A stretch of 64,000 bases of DNA from Axinella damicornis (Eukaryota > Porifera > Demospongiae > Axinellida > Axinellidae), in the NCBI GenBank assembly GCA_963931865.1, contig OZ007510.1:7355399-7419398 (forward strand), read 5' to 3'. The position numbers were made by a program, and so were the translations under genes. The notes under the pieces are model-generated. The model was not told the origin of the DNA. It did not search any database and saw only the letters and a program-made list of their open reading frames with translations. Position 1 is the first letter of the stretch. The number at the start of each line of letters is the position of its first letter. This document shows, in pieces, positions 1 through 11,500 of the stretch.

Positions 1-222
1 TAGTTCAAGCATGCTTGCATTTGATGGGACAGGCTGAACTGGGTTAACTCAGCACACACTAGAAAGCATTTCCAATCTCTTCAATTATAAACTGTCTGAG
101 AATGATATTAGCTGAGTCGGCAGACATATTCTCCAGGATCTAGAGACATGTTTTCCACTTTGCACTGTGTTTTGTAGTAGATGTGTTATTCGGCTTTATT
201 GCATCAAAACCCTTGATGGCAC

Positions 223-3200
223 CTTGAAGAGCACACAGCCCATGTTGAATTCAGTATCAGGGTCATCAACGGCACACTGCTCGACCAGAGTCTGTGGATG
301 AAATACCATACCGGTAATACTGTAACATACATACGTACAGGAAGAGAGACATGAGTTAATTTACCTTAGCATTTGGCAGGTCCTCTTCAGCATATTTAAT
401 TGCAGCTTGGAGCTTCACAACCTACACCATGTACCAGCAGATGCGTGTGATTATTTGACAATACCAAACTCATAATACTTGCTCATATTAACATATGCAT
501 ACCTTAGGCTGATAGGCCTGGTTCTCAATCTGGCAGGAGGCCTTCACCGCCTCAGGGAAGGAGCAGGCCTTATAGAGGCACTGTGAATATGAGGAAGGGG
601 GAAATACGTGTGTGTGTGACAGATAAATAGACGCTTGAGAGGAAGCTAATGTAGGGATGGGTGTGCACTTCCATGCTAGGAGAGTGTCTGGAGCATACTC
701 TGAGACCAATTTTGGGGGGTAGTTGATTTTGCCCCTTCTTCCCCCCCCCCCCCCCCCCCCCCCCCCCCCAGTGAGAGACATTACCAGAGTGCAAAGGTAG
801 CTGGAGGTATGCACGCACCAAGTTCAGTACTCAATCAACAGTAACATGTATACCCATGAGCCCATGAGCCCCCTTCGTTGCCGTAGGTGGCTCACGGGCT
901 CCTGGTGTACCTGTGCATAGTAAACTCTGTAGTCGTCCACATCTGGGTGTAACTGCACCAACTGCTCATAGCTGCAGGCAATAAGAAGTAAACACTCGTA
1001 GCCACAGTGAAAGACAGCGCTACTAGCATGACTCATATCCAGTCTTGGAATGACTGGAATCCATTACTACTGGCATTACAATGCTCAAATGCAACACTGT
1101 AGACATATGTGCATAATTCTAGTTCCTTCTCTTCCTTACCACTCTGAGGCTGACTGGAAGTCTTGCAGACGGTAGTAGCAGAAACCAAGCAGTGACAGAG
1201 CCGCTCGAGACTGGTAAGAGTAAAACAAAACAGTACAGATAGGCCTTTTGTTGTACCATGAAACAATTGTATGTACATCTAATTCTCAGAGCTTTAGTTT
1301 GCGTTTTTTCTCTCTCAATGAATGTTCTTATGGATTGCAATAAAAAGGTTACCAAATATAAAATGAAGCAAGAGTGCAGGCAGGGGATGAAAACCATGTG
1401 AGCAGTTCAGAAACAAACAGGAGATTAAAATATTCTGACAAAAGCTCAGGATAAATGAAGTAGACCAGAGAGTGCATATAGCTGATCTTCAGATGAGCAA
1501 CTGCATTATGATGTACATCTGCCATTTTGTGTGGCAGTAGTCTGTCTCATTCCCAGACCCCTTAGCAGGGTCTGGGAATGAGACATAGTATGTAACTCCA
1601 TACGATAGCTTTGGCATGAAATTAGACTCAATTAGACTGGTGGCTTCTGAGTTGACTCCTGCATAGATGGAGTGGAAGGTTCTCTGATACCCATTTATGA
1701 TCGGAAAAGCTATTTGCTGACGTTTCAACTGTCATCATCAGGGCAAAAGCAAAAAGTTGAAACGTCGGCAAAATCTCAAGTTGGTAGGTATCACATTCAG
1801 AGAACCTTCTACTTCGTTTGGAACTATGACATAGAGGTATAACTTTGTGCCAAGATTGGCACAGTTTGGAAACCATTTCTACCAACATTTTGACATCGTT
1901 TGCGAGCCCTTACAGGCTTCTTAACAAGTAGGTGCGAATTGTAGCCCAGCCCTTTAAGGCATTTTGTGCAACTGCTATCTTGCGAGTGATGGAACCCTAA
2001 CAATTAAGTACGGTAGTTTGATGCTCCTTCGCGCCGCTTTGCGGCGCTCATAAGCTATAGACTTGGAAGAGAATGTTGCACTAGGTATGGGCATGTGAAT
2101 GAGATATGAAGCTGAGAATTGTGCCATTGTGGTCAGCATAAAGAGAGCTTTCAAATGATGTCCCTAAAATGATTTCTAATCTCAGTCACATTTTTGTCAA
2201 AAATCGCAGTCGACCAAAGGCTATAATCCATGGTTTTTCATGATTTTGGGTCAAAATTCAACAGACAGCAAAATGGACATCACTGGAATGTTCCATTCAT
2301 GCTGATCACAATGGTGCAAATCCCAGCTTCATATCTCATTCCTAGCTCAAGATACCTAGCATATTAGTCTGCTCTACAACTGCATGCATAGTCTCATTCC
2401 CAGGCCTTCTGCACCACCAGTTCTTGATCGCTTACAGTCTGGAGGTGTAGAAGGCCTGGGAACGAGGCTATGCATGCCCCTCCTTAGTAAGTGGCAACTA
2501 GCACACATGTAGCAAACAAGACAAAAATTGATCTTGGCTGGCTTTGCTGTGTATCCTTGGTATGCTGTCGCTCATCCGGTGTGCTGTTTCTGCCAATTTT
2601 GGTTCGTTGTTCCATTTTTGGCAGAAAAGGCACATCAGTCACCCTACAGATCTAGAACAGGAGTGCTTTTTCTGCCAATTTTGGCATAATTCGGCATGCC
2701 AAAAATTAATGTGCCATAATTGGTAGAAATGGTTTCCAAAATGTGCCAGTTTTGGCATGTGAACATACCTGATGACATAGCTGCAGTCACTCCATTAAGT
2801 TCTAACTATACCTTTGGGTGGCTCTGTAGCTCCATACTGAGGATCTGCACAACATCTGCATACTTCTGCTCTTTGATCTGGCCAGAGAAGAGAGGAGAGA
2901 GAACAGAACACTCCGTCAGAGAACATCAGACACATGCCAAACATAGGTGCAAAGAACGCACGATGAGGACATAATATAAAGCAAAACTATGAGGTACATA
3001 CACAATTCAATCCAACACCAAGAGCGCATAAGTAGATCGCCCGCCCGGACGTATGCGCTCTTGCCAACACAGAATACCCCAAAACCAGGGATACACACAG
3101 TATAAGTTACAGTACAACTTATTTAGCATGCCTGAGATTAAAGACAGTTGCAGCCAAAATAACACCAAGGGCAGCGCTAGTCTCGTTCCCAGACCCTCCT

Positions 3201-3506
3201 CGGAAAAATTTTCTCGAGGAGGGTCTGGGAACGAGACTAGGGCAGCGCTACTTAACTGATACCAAAGAGGACAGCTTATGGAGTGGCCATACTACCTGTT
3301 TTCCATTCAGTAGTACAGTACTCATCATTTGGTGCAATAGCCTCTATCTCATAGGGACTCACATTGGAGAAAAGACGAGGTCTGATGGCCAAATTTGATA
3401 GCAGTGGACCAAACCAGCTATGCAGACACTAATACAAACCAAAGAAGCTCACCATTCCATAAACAGTTTGGGTGTACTGCCCCTCTGGAACCCTCAAGCC
3501 TGCCAT
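223..3506 (-). CDS. IFT70: IFT70/TTC30 intraflagellar transport TPR protein, 5' part (3' end outside window)
   Basis: N-terminal 152 residues of the TPR subunit of ciliary IFT complex B, which helps carry cargo along the axoneme. Seven coding exons join in phase: 3453-3506 (start MAGLRVPEGQYTQTVYGM), 2812-2877, 1140-1210, 911-971, 503-580, 365-421 and 223-291. Diagnostic segments are LGFCYYRLQDFQSASECYEQ (TPR), QCLYKACSFPEAVKASCQ and DPDTEFNMGCVLFK, which match the start of animal TTC30/IFT70. The last donor (GTGCCA) lies at 222 and the next exon is beyond the window edge. The gene is divergent from POLG2, with start codons 190 bp apart. The large intron 1211-2811 holds several foldback elements. 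The family call is from recalled sequence resemblance; I see no break in the frame. Confidence 0.93.
2079..2362. mobile_element. About 285-bp foldback element, copy 1 of 3
   Basis: Inverted ends of about 80 bp: CTAGGTATGGGCATGTGAAT and GATATGAAGCTG blocks at left and their inverses at right. The middle contains TTTTTGTCAAAAATCGCAGT and CCATGGTTTTTCATGATTTT. In IFT70 intron 1. Copies 2 and 3 are at 10788-11103 and 54618-54896. Confidence 0.8.
2389..2470. mobile_element. 82-bp miniature element of the TAGCCTCG family
   Basis: TAGTCTCATTCCCAGGCCTT to its inverse ending GGAACGAGGCTA. The flanks TGCATGCA and TGCATGCC are similar. In IFT70 intron 1. Confidence 0.75.
3019..3063. mobile_element. 45-bp CAAGAGCGC element with 7-bp duplication
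   Basis: CAAGAGCGCATAAGTAGATC ... ACGTATGCGCTCTTG flanked by CCAACAC (3012-3018 and 3064-3070). Confidence 0.75.
3178..3239. mobile_element. 62-bp miniature element, TAGTCTCG subfamily
   Basis: Inverted ends TAGTCTCGTTCCCAGACCCT with an almost perfect hairpin, and a 9-bp duplication GGGCAGCGC on both sides (3169-3177 and 3240-3248). It lies in IFT70 intron 1. Confidence 0.85.
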
Positions 3507-3696
3507 CCTTGACCTTCTTGCTCTTTCCTGCAATCTAGTATCTTGCTTTGGGTGGTTACTTCTCTGCCTCGTTTGTTATTGTTTTGTCATAGAAACGGAG
3601 TGGCAATAAATAGAGTAGCATGTATTGTCTCGTTCCCAGACCGCCGTTTTGTTTGGATATGGGAATGAGACTTATCAACCTGTGACACGTGTCAGC
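3507..3696. promoter_or_regulatory. Probable shared promoter of IFT70 and POLG2, containing a transposon relic
   Basis: 190 bp between divergent starts. Positions 3629-3671 hold a decayed miniature element (GTCTCGTTCCCAGACC ... GGGAATGAGAC). The role is inferred from spacing. Confidence 0.45.
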
Positions 3697-5524
3697 ATGA
3701 GTCGGCCGAAGTCTCGTCTTCTTCATAAGGTTATCTCTCTCTGCAAAAGGCGAGGGTTCATCTTTCAGATCCCAGACGGCGGGGAGAGGGCGTACGATTA
3801 TGGACCTCTTGGGACAGAGCTGAAAAGCAACTTCATCAATGAATGGTAAAGCGTCCTGTATAGCATCAGCAGGGACAGAGCAGTTGAATACCATCTGCAT
3901 GCTCTCTGCCATAATTTTTGGAGGTCAGGAAGAACGTAAGGACAGTGCTGTGAGCGTGGTTTTTGCATACCAAATTATGTTAAAGTAGCTGCTTTTGTTG
4001 CATATTTTCAGCTTACCTGCTTCCAGTCCCACGAAAACGCTGCTTGAGCCATGCCAGTTTGATTTTACTGCTCAGGCCTGGTACAACTATAATCTATAGT
4101 GCATATACGAGATGGAGAGCAGTAGCTTCTGTAACTTTCAAAACGCCAACCACTGTTAGCTGCATATGGAAAGAGGTACTCTTGGTGGAAAGTAGTCACA
4201 TATATTTAGGCAGGGGCGTGCTGGGGACGAAAACGGTTCTCACTTCAGACCACGGTGCGTGCACGGCGAATCTTCATCGGACTCTGACTTTCACGACTAG
4301 TCACACTTACCTTTCCACGTCGAGAGCGAGACGTTCACGGACGATACGGAAACCAGAAAGCAGTGAGTGCAGTGCAAAAAGCACGAAGGTGGTACAAGAG
4401 CCCATCTAGACAACTGGAAAATGACGGTGAAAATTTTTTTCCGCACTTCGCGCGGATTGAATTGGCACTTCCCGCCTCTGTTCACCACTGCACTGGATAC
4501 CTTCGCCTGTAGCCAGATGATATAGCCCCCCCTTAATTTTTCCTGGATCCGCCCCTGTTTGGGAGGAGTTCTGGCCCAAGCAACATAAAACTTAGTATGG
4601 CCTAGCTAGCCGTACAGATCTCCTGCAACCCGTACCTCCAAAATGGCAAACCAGAAGTGGAGGTTGAAGTCGCTGCTGATTTCATATTTCCATTTGGAAA
4701 TGGTCATTCTCAAACCTACTTGCACAGAAGGGGAAATTGAAGGGGCTACATTCTGATTCCTTACTGCTGAGTTCTCTGTCCATTTGCAGGAGGCATGCAG
4801 TTGTGACCTCCACCGGAAATGTCCATGCAGTGGAGTCGAGCATATTTACCCCACAAAGAATTCTGGAAGCCACTAGTGTTGAGCCTTCAAAGGTTAGATA
4901 GATAGACCCCTGCATTGCATACTTAAAACTTGGTGAATAGTCATGCGGCGCACAGTGCCTCAAGCATAGACCAAAGAAGAAATGTGTCCATTCAAATAGT
5001 ACTGGACGGCAGCTGCAAGCCTATAGTGTATACTGATTGATCAATGTGGTATTAACCTAGAAGTAATGTAACAGTTACTCTATTTGGTTCTTGGTTGGAT
5101 CTCTTGGTTGCTGTGAGTCCACTTGTAGGACTTCAAGTTACTATAGCTGTGAAAAGTAGGTGTGCAAGTGGAGGGGGGGGGGGGGGGGCAAGATCACGTG
5201 CACTGTCTTTTGTACGATGTATTTCAAATCGTTCTACTATTTTTTTCTCCTTGGGAGAAAGCATCCTGAAGATTATACTCCAAGTAAGGACTGTATGTGC
5301 CTGTACTGCATGAGCAGTTATGTATGTGACCTGTATCTGCTCTTACCTCTACAGCAAGGTTTATACTGTGCAGTTTCAAGTGAGATGGCCTCAGAAAGTT
5401 CAGGAGAAGACCAGCAGCTGTCCCAGCCTCTATTTCTTAGGCCGAATATCACTCAAGGTGCAATACTGCTTGTGTAGTCATAGTCCTGCTGGACACTACC
5501 CATCATTCATACACATAGCTCATT

Positions 5525-5570
<46 letters not shown>

Positions 5571-8500
5571 TCTATTGTAGGTGGGTAAAGCCAGTATTGG
5601 CAAGGCAATACCAACTTGGCCACTGAACTCCTCCATTCCAGGTGCAGTAATATACTTTCTGGACTGTGCTAAAAGTATGGGACTGAAGCTGCCTTTTGGG
5701 ATTGCAGAAGTGGGTAAGTTCTAAGCAGATCAGTTTACTGAACCACTTTTTGTGAAAGTGCTTTCATGCCTTGTGTATAGGGAAGGTGTTCAGAAATCAA
5801 TCACCCAAACGACACTTCATTTTCACGTGAGTGTCAGTGGTAAGGTACTATAGCATAGTTGTGAAGTGTCCTCATAGTGTGGTTAATCTGCATTTGTCCA
5901 GGAAGCAGGAGTTTGAGCAGGCCGCTCTTCAGTTCTTCTGTCCTCCCAGCGAGCACAGGCAGTGGTACTTCCACTGGCAGAAGAGGAGATTGCAATGGTG
6001 GAAAAGGGTAAGCCTGCAGTATCTCACACCATGTAGTACACACACACCAAGAACGAGGTAGAGTAAGTGATCAATTCTGACGTGCTAGTGCGGAAGATGT
6101 ACATTACCGGAATTAGCTAATCCCCTGTGAATTGTTTATTAATGATCGGATGGTACTTGTGGGCATTTTTGAAAGTTAGATTCACCTGTGCTGTCCACTC
6201 TTCTCTCCAGTTTGCCTGCAATCCAGATCGATTTTCTGTCCAGGAGGTTGCCCAGCCGGACCTCTCCGACCACACCCCACAACACAGTAGCATTCAGGTA
6301 CACAGTTGGTAAACTAACACTTGAGGAGGGGTGTGCCGTTTATCAAAACACCTCAATTAGAGCTCCACTCTCTCCATCCAAACAGCCTGGCCGGACTGGT
6401 TTCGACTCCCATTATGTATAATAGCAGTGTGTCATCAGCATTCTTCAATGGAGCCTGCTGATGATGACCTGCTGCTACACTGTATATAGAAGAAGGTTGA
6501 AACCGGTTTCCTGGGAGAGAGTACACCTCTTAATTGAGCTTTGGAGGTATTTTGATAGCATATTCTATCACTTTACCAGAAAATGATCTTGAAGGGGCCT
6601 TAATTGTGTGAGGAATGGCAACTGCACTCCTGAAGGGTCAAGTGACAGGGCAAGCTCTGCACTCACATTGGTGCCTCGTGCTTGACGTTGTCGAGTGGGC
6701 ATCTAACAGATCATGCTTACAGCTCTTCCCGAGTAACGCTCACGTATGTAACATCACATACTGCCTATGGTGATCAGAGTGAGCAGTGTCGGCCAACAGA
6801 AGACCAGAATTAAAGTGACGCAAATTTAGAGCACCTATGGTAGTGTAGCGCGGTTCCCGAATCGCTAGCAGCAGCAGAGTTCCACCGTCGAGTCATACAA
6901 GGTTATAGCAGCTTCTCACATACATGATACAATATGGGCCTTTATATAGCTACAATGTTGCACCAATCAGGGACAACAATATGTACAATAATTATGAGAC
7001 ACAGCTACACAGACACCCTGACTACTGCACATTGTTTCATTCTCTGCTAATCATAGCAGTGTCGCTACACTGTCCCCCTCCTAGAGTCGTCATACGTCTC
7101 GGATGGCTCCAGCTCGAACGCAATCTGTCCGTACCGAATCGGAGTTTTATGGGCGCGTGTACTTCGACGGGGCGTGTACTTCGACGTGTCCTTCCAAAGA
7201 TCAGACCTTGTTGAGCACAAGTGGCATCCTTGATTTGGGGCTCCAGTATTCCCCACTTCAGATCACTTGACTGCAGCCCTTCCACCCGAGCAGGTGCAAC
7301 ACACTCGGGTAGGCTGATTGTAGTGTCCAGGACAGCACGATACGTCTTTGCTGAGGCTACGCTGCACTCCGTCTTTAGCAAGGGGATCTCATCACCATTC
7401 AGGTAGAGAACATTATCCCTCAGGTCCAGCCTGCAGCCATGCAGCTCCAAAAAGTCCAAACCCAGTATGCACTCGCCTTGGATGTCTGCAATCCACATGG
7501 GATGCACCGCCTCCTGTGAACCTATCCTCACGCGGAGATCCCCTTTTCCAAGAATGGTTGCCTTCTCACCAGTCACTGTGCGGAAGGACTGGCTCACTGG
7601 TTGGATGGTCTGCTGCTGCTGCTCTGGTAGAATATCTGGTCTGATTATGGAGATGTTACTCCCCGTGTCAATTGTGAACTGACAGGAATGTTCCTCCACA
7701 CTACCTGCAACTGACAGATTGTCAGGTCTATGCAATACTCCAGTTTTAAATATATCAGTTAGGGCTTTGGTAGTAGTAGCCGAGCTTCGCCCTCCAAGCT
7801 CGGCTACCAGCCGTTTCCCTGGTCCTGGTGATCAGGGTTGGCTGCAGCAGGTGTCGTGCCCCCAGTAGACTTCTTCCTGCAATTCCTCTGAATATGACCG
7901 GTTCCACCACAGCCCCAGCAGGTGACCTGCTTCTGAGAACGAGTTCTCTGGGGGTATCTCCTTGGTAGGCCTCTCTGTGGCTGTGGCCTCACACTAGTCC
8001 CTGTAGAAAAGAAACGTTGGATTAGATTCAGGCAATGTTGCAATTCTTCCAGAAACTCTGGGCTTGCGCCCGTGATCTTCGTCCTCTCCTGCTGCTGGGA
8101 CTGCAAATCACTTTCACGGTCCAGTTGCGCAGCTCGCACTGACTTCCCTCGCTGTCTGCTTGCCAATTGGTAAGACTCAAGCTCCAATGCAGCTTCCAGC
8201 GCGAGCTGCAAGGTCTCGGGACGGCTCTGCCGAACCTTCAGCTTGATGTCTTCGTCCGTCAGTGAATCAATAAACTGATCCTTGGCCAGCAGTTCTAACA
8301 TCACTGGGGCCGCATCTGCGTACGCCAACCTGGCCAGCCGCTCAATGTCCTCCATTAATTCACCTCCCTTCCCCTTGTTCTGTTTCTGAGTTTCATCCGA
8401 TGAAGCTCAGCTTGGTGTGCCGTTCCAAACCGGTTCTCCAATGCTGTGACGAGGGCCTGGTAGTTGCCACGGCGCTCAGCAGGCAGGTTGGAGAGAACAG

Positions 8501-11500
8501 TCAAGGCAGCTCCCCTCAGGCTCACGGCTAGTAGAGTGGCCTTCTCCTCTTGGTTCCAGTTGTTGAGGTGAGCAAGCATGCCAAACTGGGTCACGTAGGC
8601 GTCCCATGAGGACCGACCATCGTAGAGGGGAGGCCGCTGTGTGGCGCCTGCTCGGCGCACACCGCCACTGTCTGAACCTGTAGAAAGAGGCGAAGAAGAA
8701 GGAATAAATGCAGTGGCTCCAGGCCTCAGTGAAGGGGAAGGCTTGGTCCCTGTCGACGTCTGCTCTGCCTCAGACTGCCTCTGCTGCACCTCCTCCGGCT
8801 GAGAGCTCCTCAACGCTAGCAGCTCGGTCCGGAACTCGGCTTGCAACTCTTTGCGAAGAGATGCCTGGCCCTCCTGCCATTCCTCTGACAGCTGACGGTG
8901 GATCCCCTCAAGGTTTGCCTCGGCACCCTGCAAGCGTCCCTCCATTATCTCCTTGGTCTCCGTTAGGTCATCTTTAATGACGTCCATTCGCTCCTCCGCC
9001 TCGCGCTGCTGCTGTAGGATGAGCTTGCCCTGGAGCTGTTGCTCTTCCATCAGGCGGTTCAGCTGCTCCGACTGCTGCTGGGCCATGGCCTCATGCCTCC
9101 GCCTCTGCTCACCAGCTAGCTCCTCCTGGCGCTGCCATTGTTCCCTGGCTAGCTGCTCCTGGTGCTCCAGCTCTAGCTCCTGGCGCTGCCGCTGTTCCGC
9201 GGCTAGCTGCACCTGCCGCTGTCGCTGCTGCTCCACTAGGCCAACGAGCTTTGCCAATTGCTCCTCCAGCTCCTGCTGCTTGGAGGCCGCCCTCGTAGCC
9301 ATTCCTGCTTCTCCGGACACAGTATTAGCGTTGTTGAGGGTCTGACTTGACGGTGGCGCGATATCGGGATGAAACTATCCCACTTCTGACACCAATTGTA
9401 GCGCGGTTCCCGAAATCGCTAGCAGCAGCAGAGTTCCACCGTCGAGTCATACAAGGTTATAGCAGCTTCTCACATACATGATACAATATGGGCCTTTATA
9501 TAGCTACAGGGCACAATGTTGCACCAATCAGGGACAACAATATGTACAATAATTATGAGACACAGCTACACAGACACCCTGACTACTGCACATTGTTTCA
9601 TTCTCTGCTAATCATAGCAGTGTCGCTACAGTAGTGTTATTATGCTCAATGTGTATTACTCCCTGCTGCCCCCACCATCCTCAGTTCAGGTTTCCCTGGG
9701 GCTCTCATGATGTGGAGAGTGTTACAAACACGGCTGACACCCACCTCAAGAGACTGTCACAAGTACAGGAAGACTCCTCCTCTTCTCTCAAAGTAATGAG
9801 TGGCTCCGAAAGTACTGTATATGCCTCCAAAAACATTGTGCCGGGGAACCTAACCGGAGCTTAAACCTCCATTACTAGGCACAATTCAGTGATAAGTTCA
9901 GCAAGAAAACAGGGCAGTCTGGGTTTAAATAAGGTGATCATGAATCATGGACGAACTTGGTTGTTGGAAGAATTCTCTCTCTCGTCTCTCCCTCGCTTCA
10001 GCGAGCAAAGATGGAGAATGAAAAGACCTTTCCAAGCATGATCTCTCTGTGTGCTGGCATTGACAGAAGTAAGCTGGCATTAGTGTGGAAGGCCAAATGG
10101 TACTAGAGTGAATGTATTTCACCTTCAGCCCCTTCACTCCCACACTCACGCACCGTGTGACACCGGCCGTGACACCAGGCGTGTTGGCTTATCTTTGTGA
10201 TGCCTATACTGAAGCCACCAGACCGTACGGATCAAAGTCAAACTTCAAATTCAGCATTGTGAGTTTAATTGTTCTACTCTATGGAGCTCGACCCATCTCT
10301 TGCTACGCAGGAAGTCGTGGCTTGGTTTTGCATTTGCCCCACCCACAACTTCCTGCACAGCGAGAGGTGGGTCTAATCAGTCTGTTCTTATTGCCTCTAG
10401 TTCTCACCCTCCTTCCCCATACAAAGGCGGTAGAGGGTTCAAGTTTGAAGAAATATCTCCCCATATTGCCTACCTAACCCCCTTAATTACCCTGTGCGTG
10501 CATGGACGAAGTTCGAATGGTTTTGTCCGTGTCTGTTCGTCTGTCCATCCGTCCGTCAGTCCAGTGAAAAAATCTCGCGATGTGCAGGATTAAATTAATG
10601 ATTGCTAAACTGACAATGACATTGCACCTTTACAGTCTTGCACTAGCTGCCACTTGCTGTGGAGGGGCATGCATAGCCTTTCCCAGGCCTTCTACACCCC
10701 GTTTTTACAGTATCCAATAACTAGTGTAAGTGATCAAAGACTGGTGGTGTAGAAGGCCTGGGAGCGAGGCTATATATACTCTAATATGCACCTCGGTATC
10801 TTGGGCTAGGGATGAGATATGAAGCTGGGACTTGTACTGTTGTGACCAGCATAAATGGAGCATTCCAGTGATGTCAAGTTTGCTATCGGTTGAATTTTGC
10901 CCCAAAATCATGGATTATAGCCTTTGGCCGACTGCGATTTTTGACAAAAATGTGACTGAAATTAAAAATCATTTTTAGGACATCATTTGAAAGCTCTTTT
11001 TGTGCTGACCACAATGGTGCAATTCCCAGCTTCATATCTCATTCACATACCCAAGAGCGCATGATGTCATCATGCGCTCTTGACATACCCCATACCTAGT
11101 ACAACATTCTCTTCCAAGCCTGTTCCCAATACCAATTTTGGTTCATTGGTCCATTTTCCATTCAGGTACTGAAGCTCCACACTTGTCTAGCTCCATACAA
11201 AGTTGCAGTTCTCCCAACACAAGAAGACAACCAGAAACTCTGCATGGTAAACACGAGTTGTCCTAGTCTCGTTCCCAGGCCTACCCTGTTTTCTGTTTTT
11301 CAGTTTGTGTTGACAATAATACACAGAAGCAGAGGAACGGGAAGGCCTGGGAGCATTCATCACACGAATGATGTCAGGTGGACACCCAGTAGATATGAAG
11401 GGGGGAGGTGGCCATGTTCGTTTCGGTAGGTCCTGGAGGGCCCAACTGCAGATATATAGTCTAGCCATGGCCGGAGCCTGATCCAGAACTTGCTGAACAG

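Larger units (their letters stand above)
6844..9630 (-). mobile_element. LTR retrotransposon relic (gag-protease only) in a POLG2 intron
   Basis: The element reads on the minus strand. Both ends carry an LTR that begins TGTAGC and ends GCTACA on both strands, flanked by a 4-bp duplication GTAG (6840-6843 and 9631-9634). A primer-binding-like site (TTGGTGTCAGAAGTGGG) follows the 5' LTR. A purine tract (AGGAGGGGGACAG) precedes the 3' LTR. Gag and retropepsin regions are present. Reverse transcriptase, RNase H and integrase are missing: after the protease the frame jumps to a short RRSTR-type tail like the end of Ty3/gypsy Pol. A 15-bp direct repeat (7154-7190 region) marks the tail. Non-autonomous deletion derivative of a Ty3/gypsy-like element. 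Confidence 0.85.

Noticed and set aside
1700..1790. Hammerhead-ribozyme-like CTGATGA ... GAAAC motif on the minus strand
   Set aside because: The segment is part of a foldback (GACGTTTCAACT / AGTTGAAACGTC). The stem II that a hammerhead needs is too short to support, and no Penelope-type coding sequence is nearby.
7065..9345. Plus-strand frames across the LTR element (Ser/Cys-rich)
   Set aside because: Antisense shadows of the gag coiled-coil codons.
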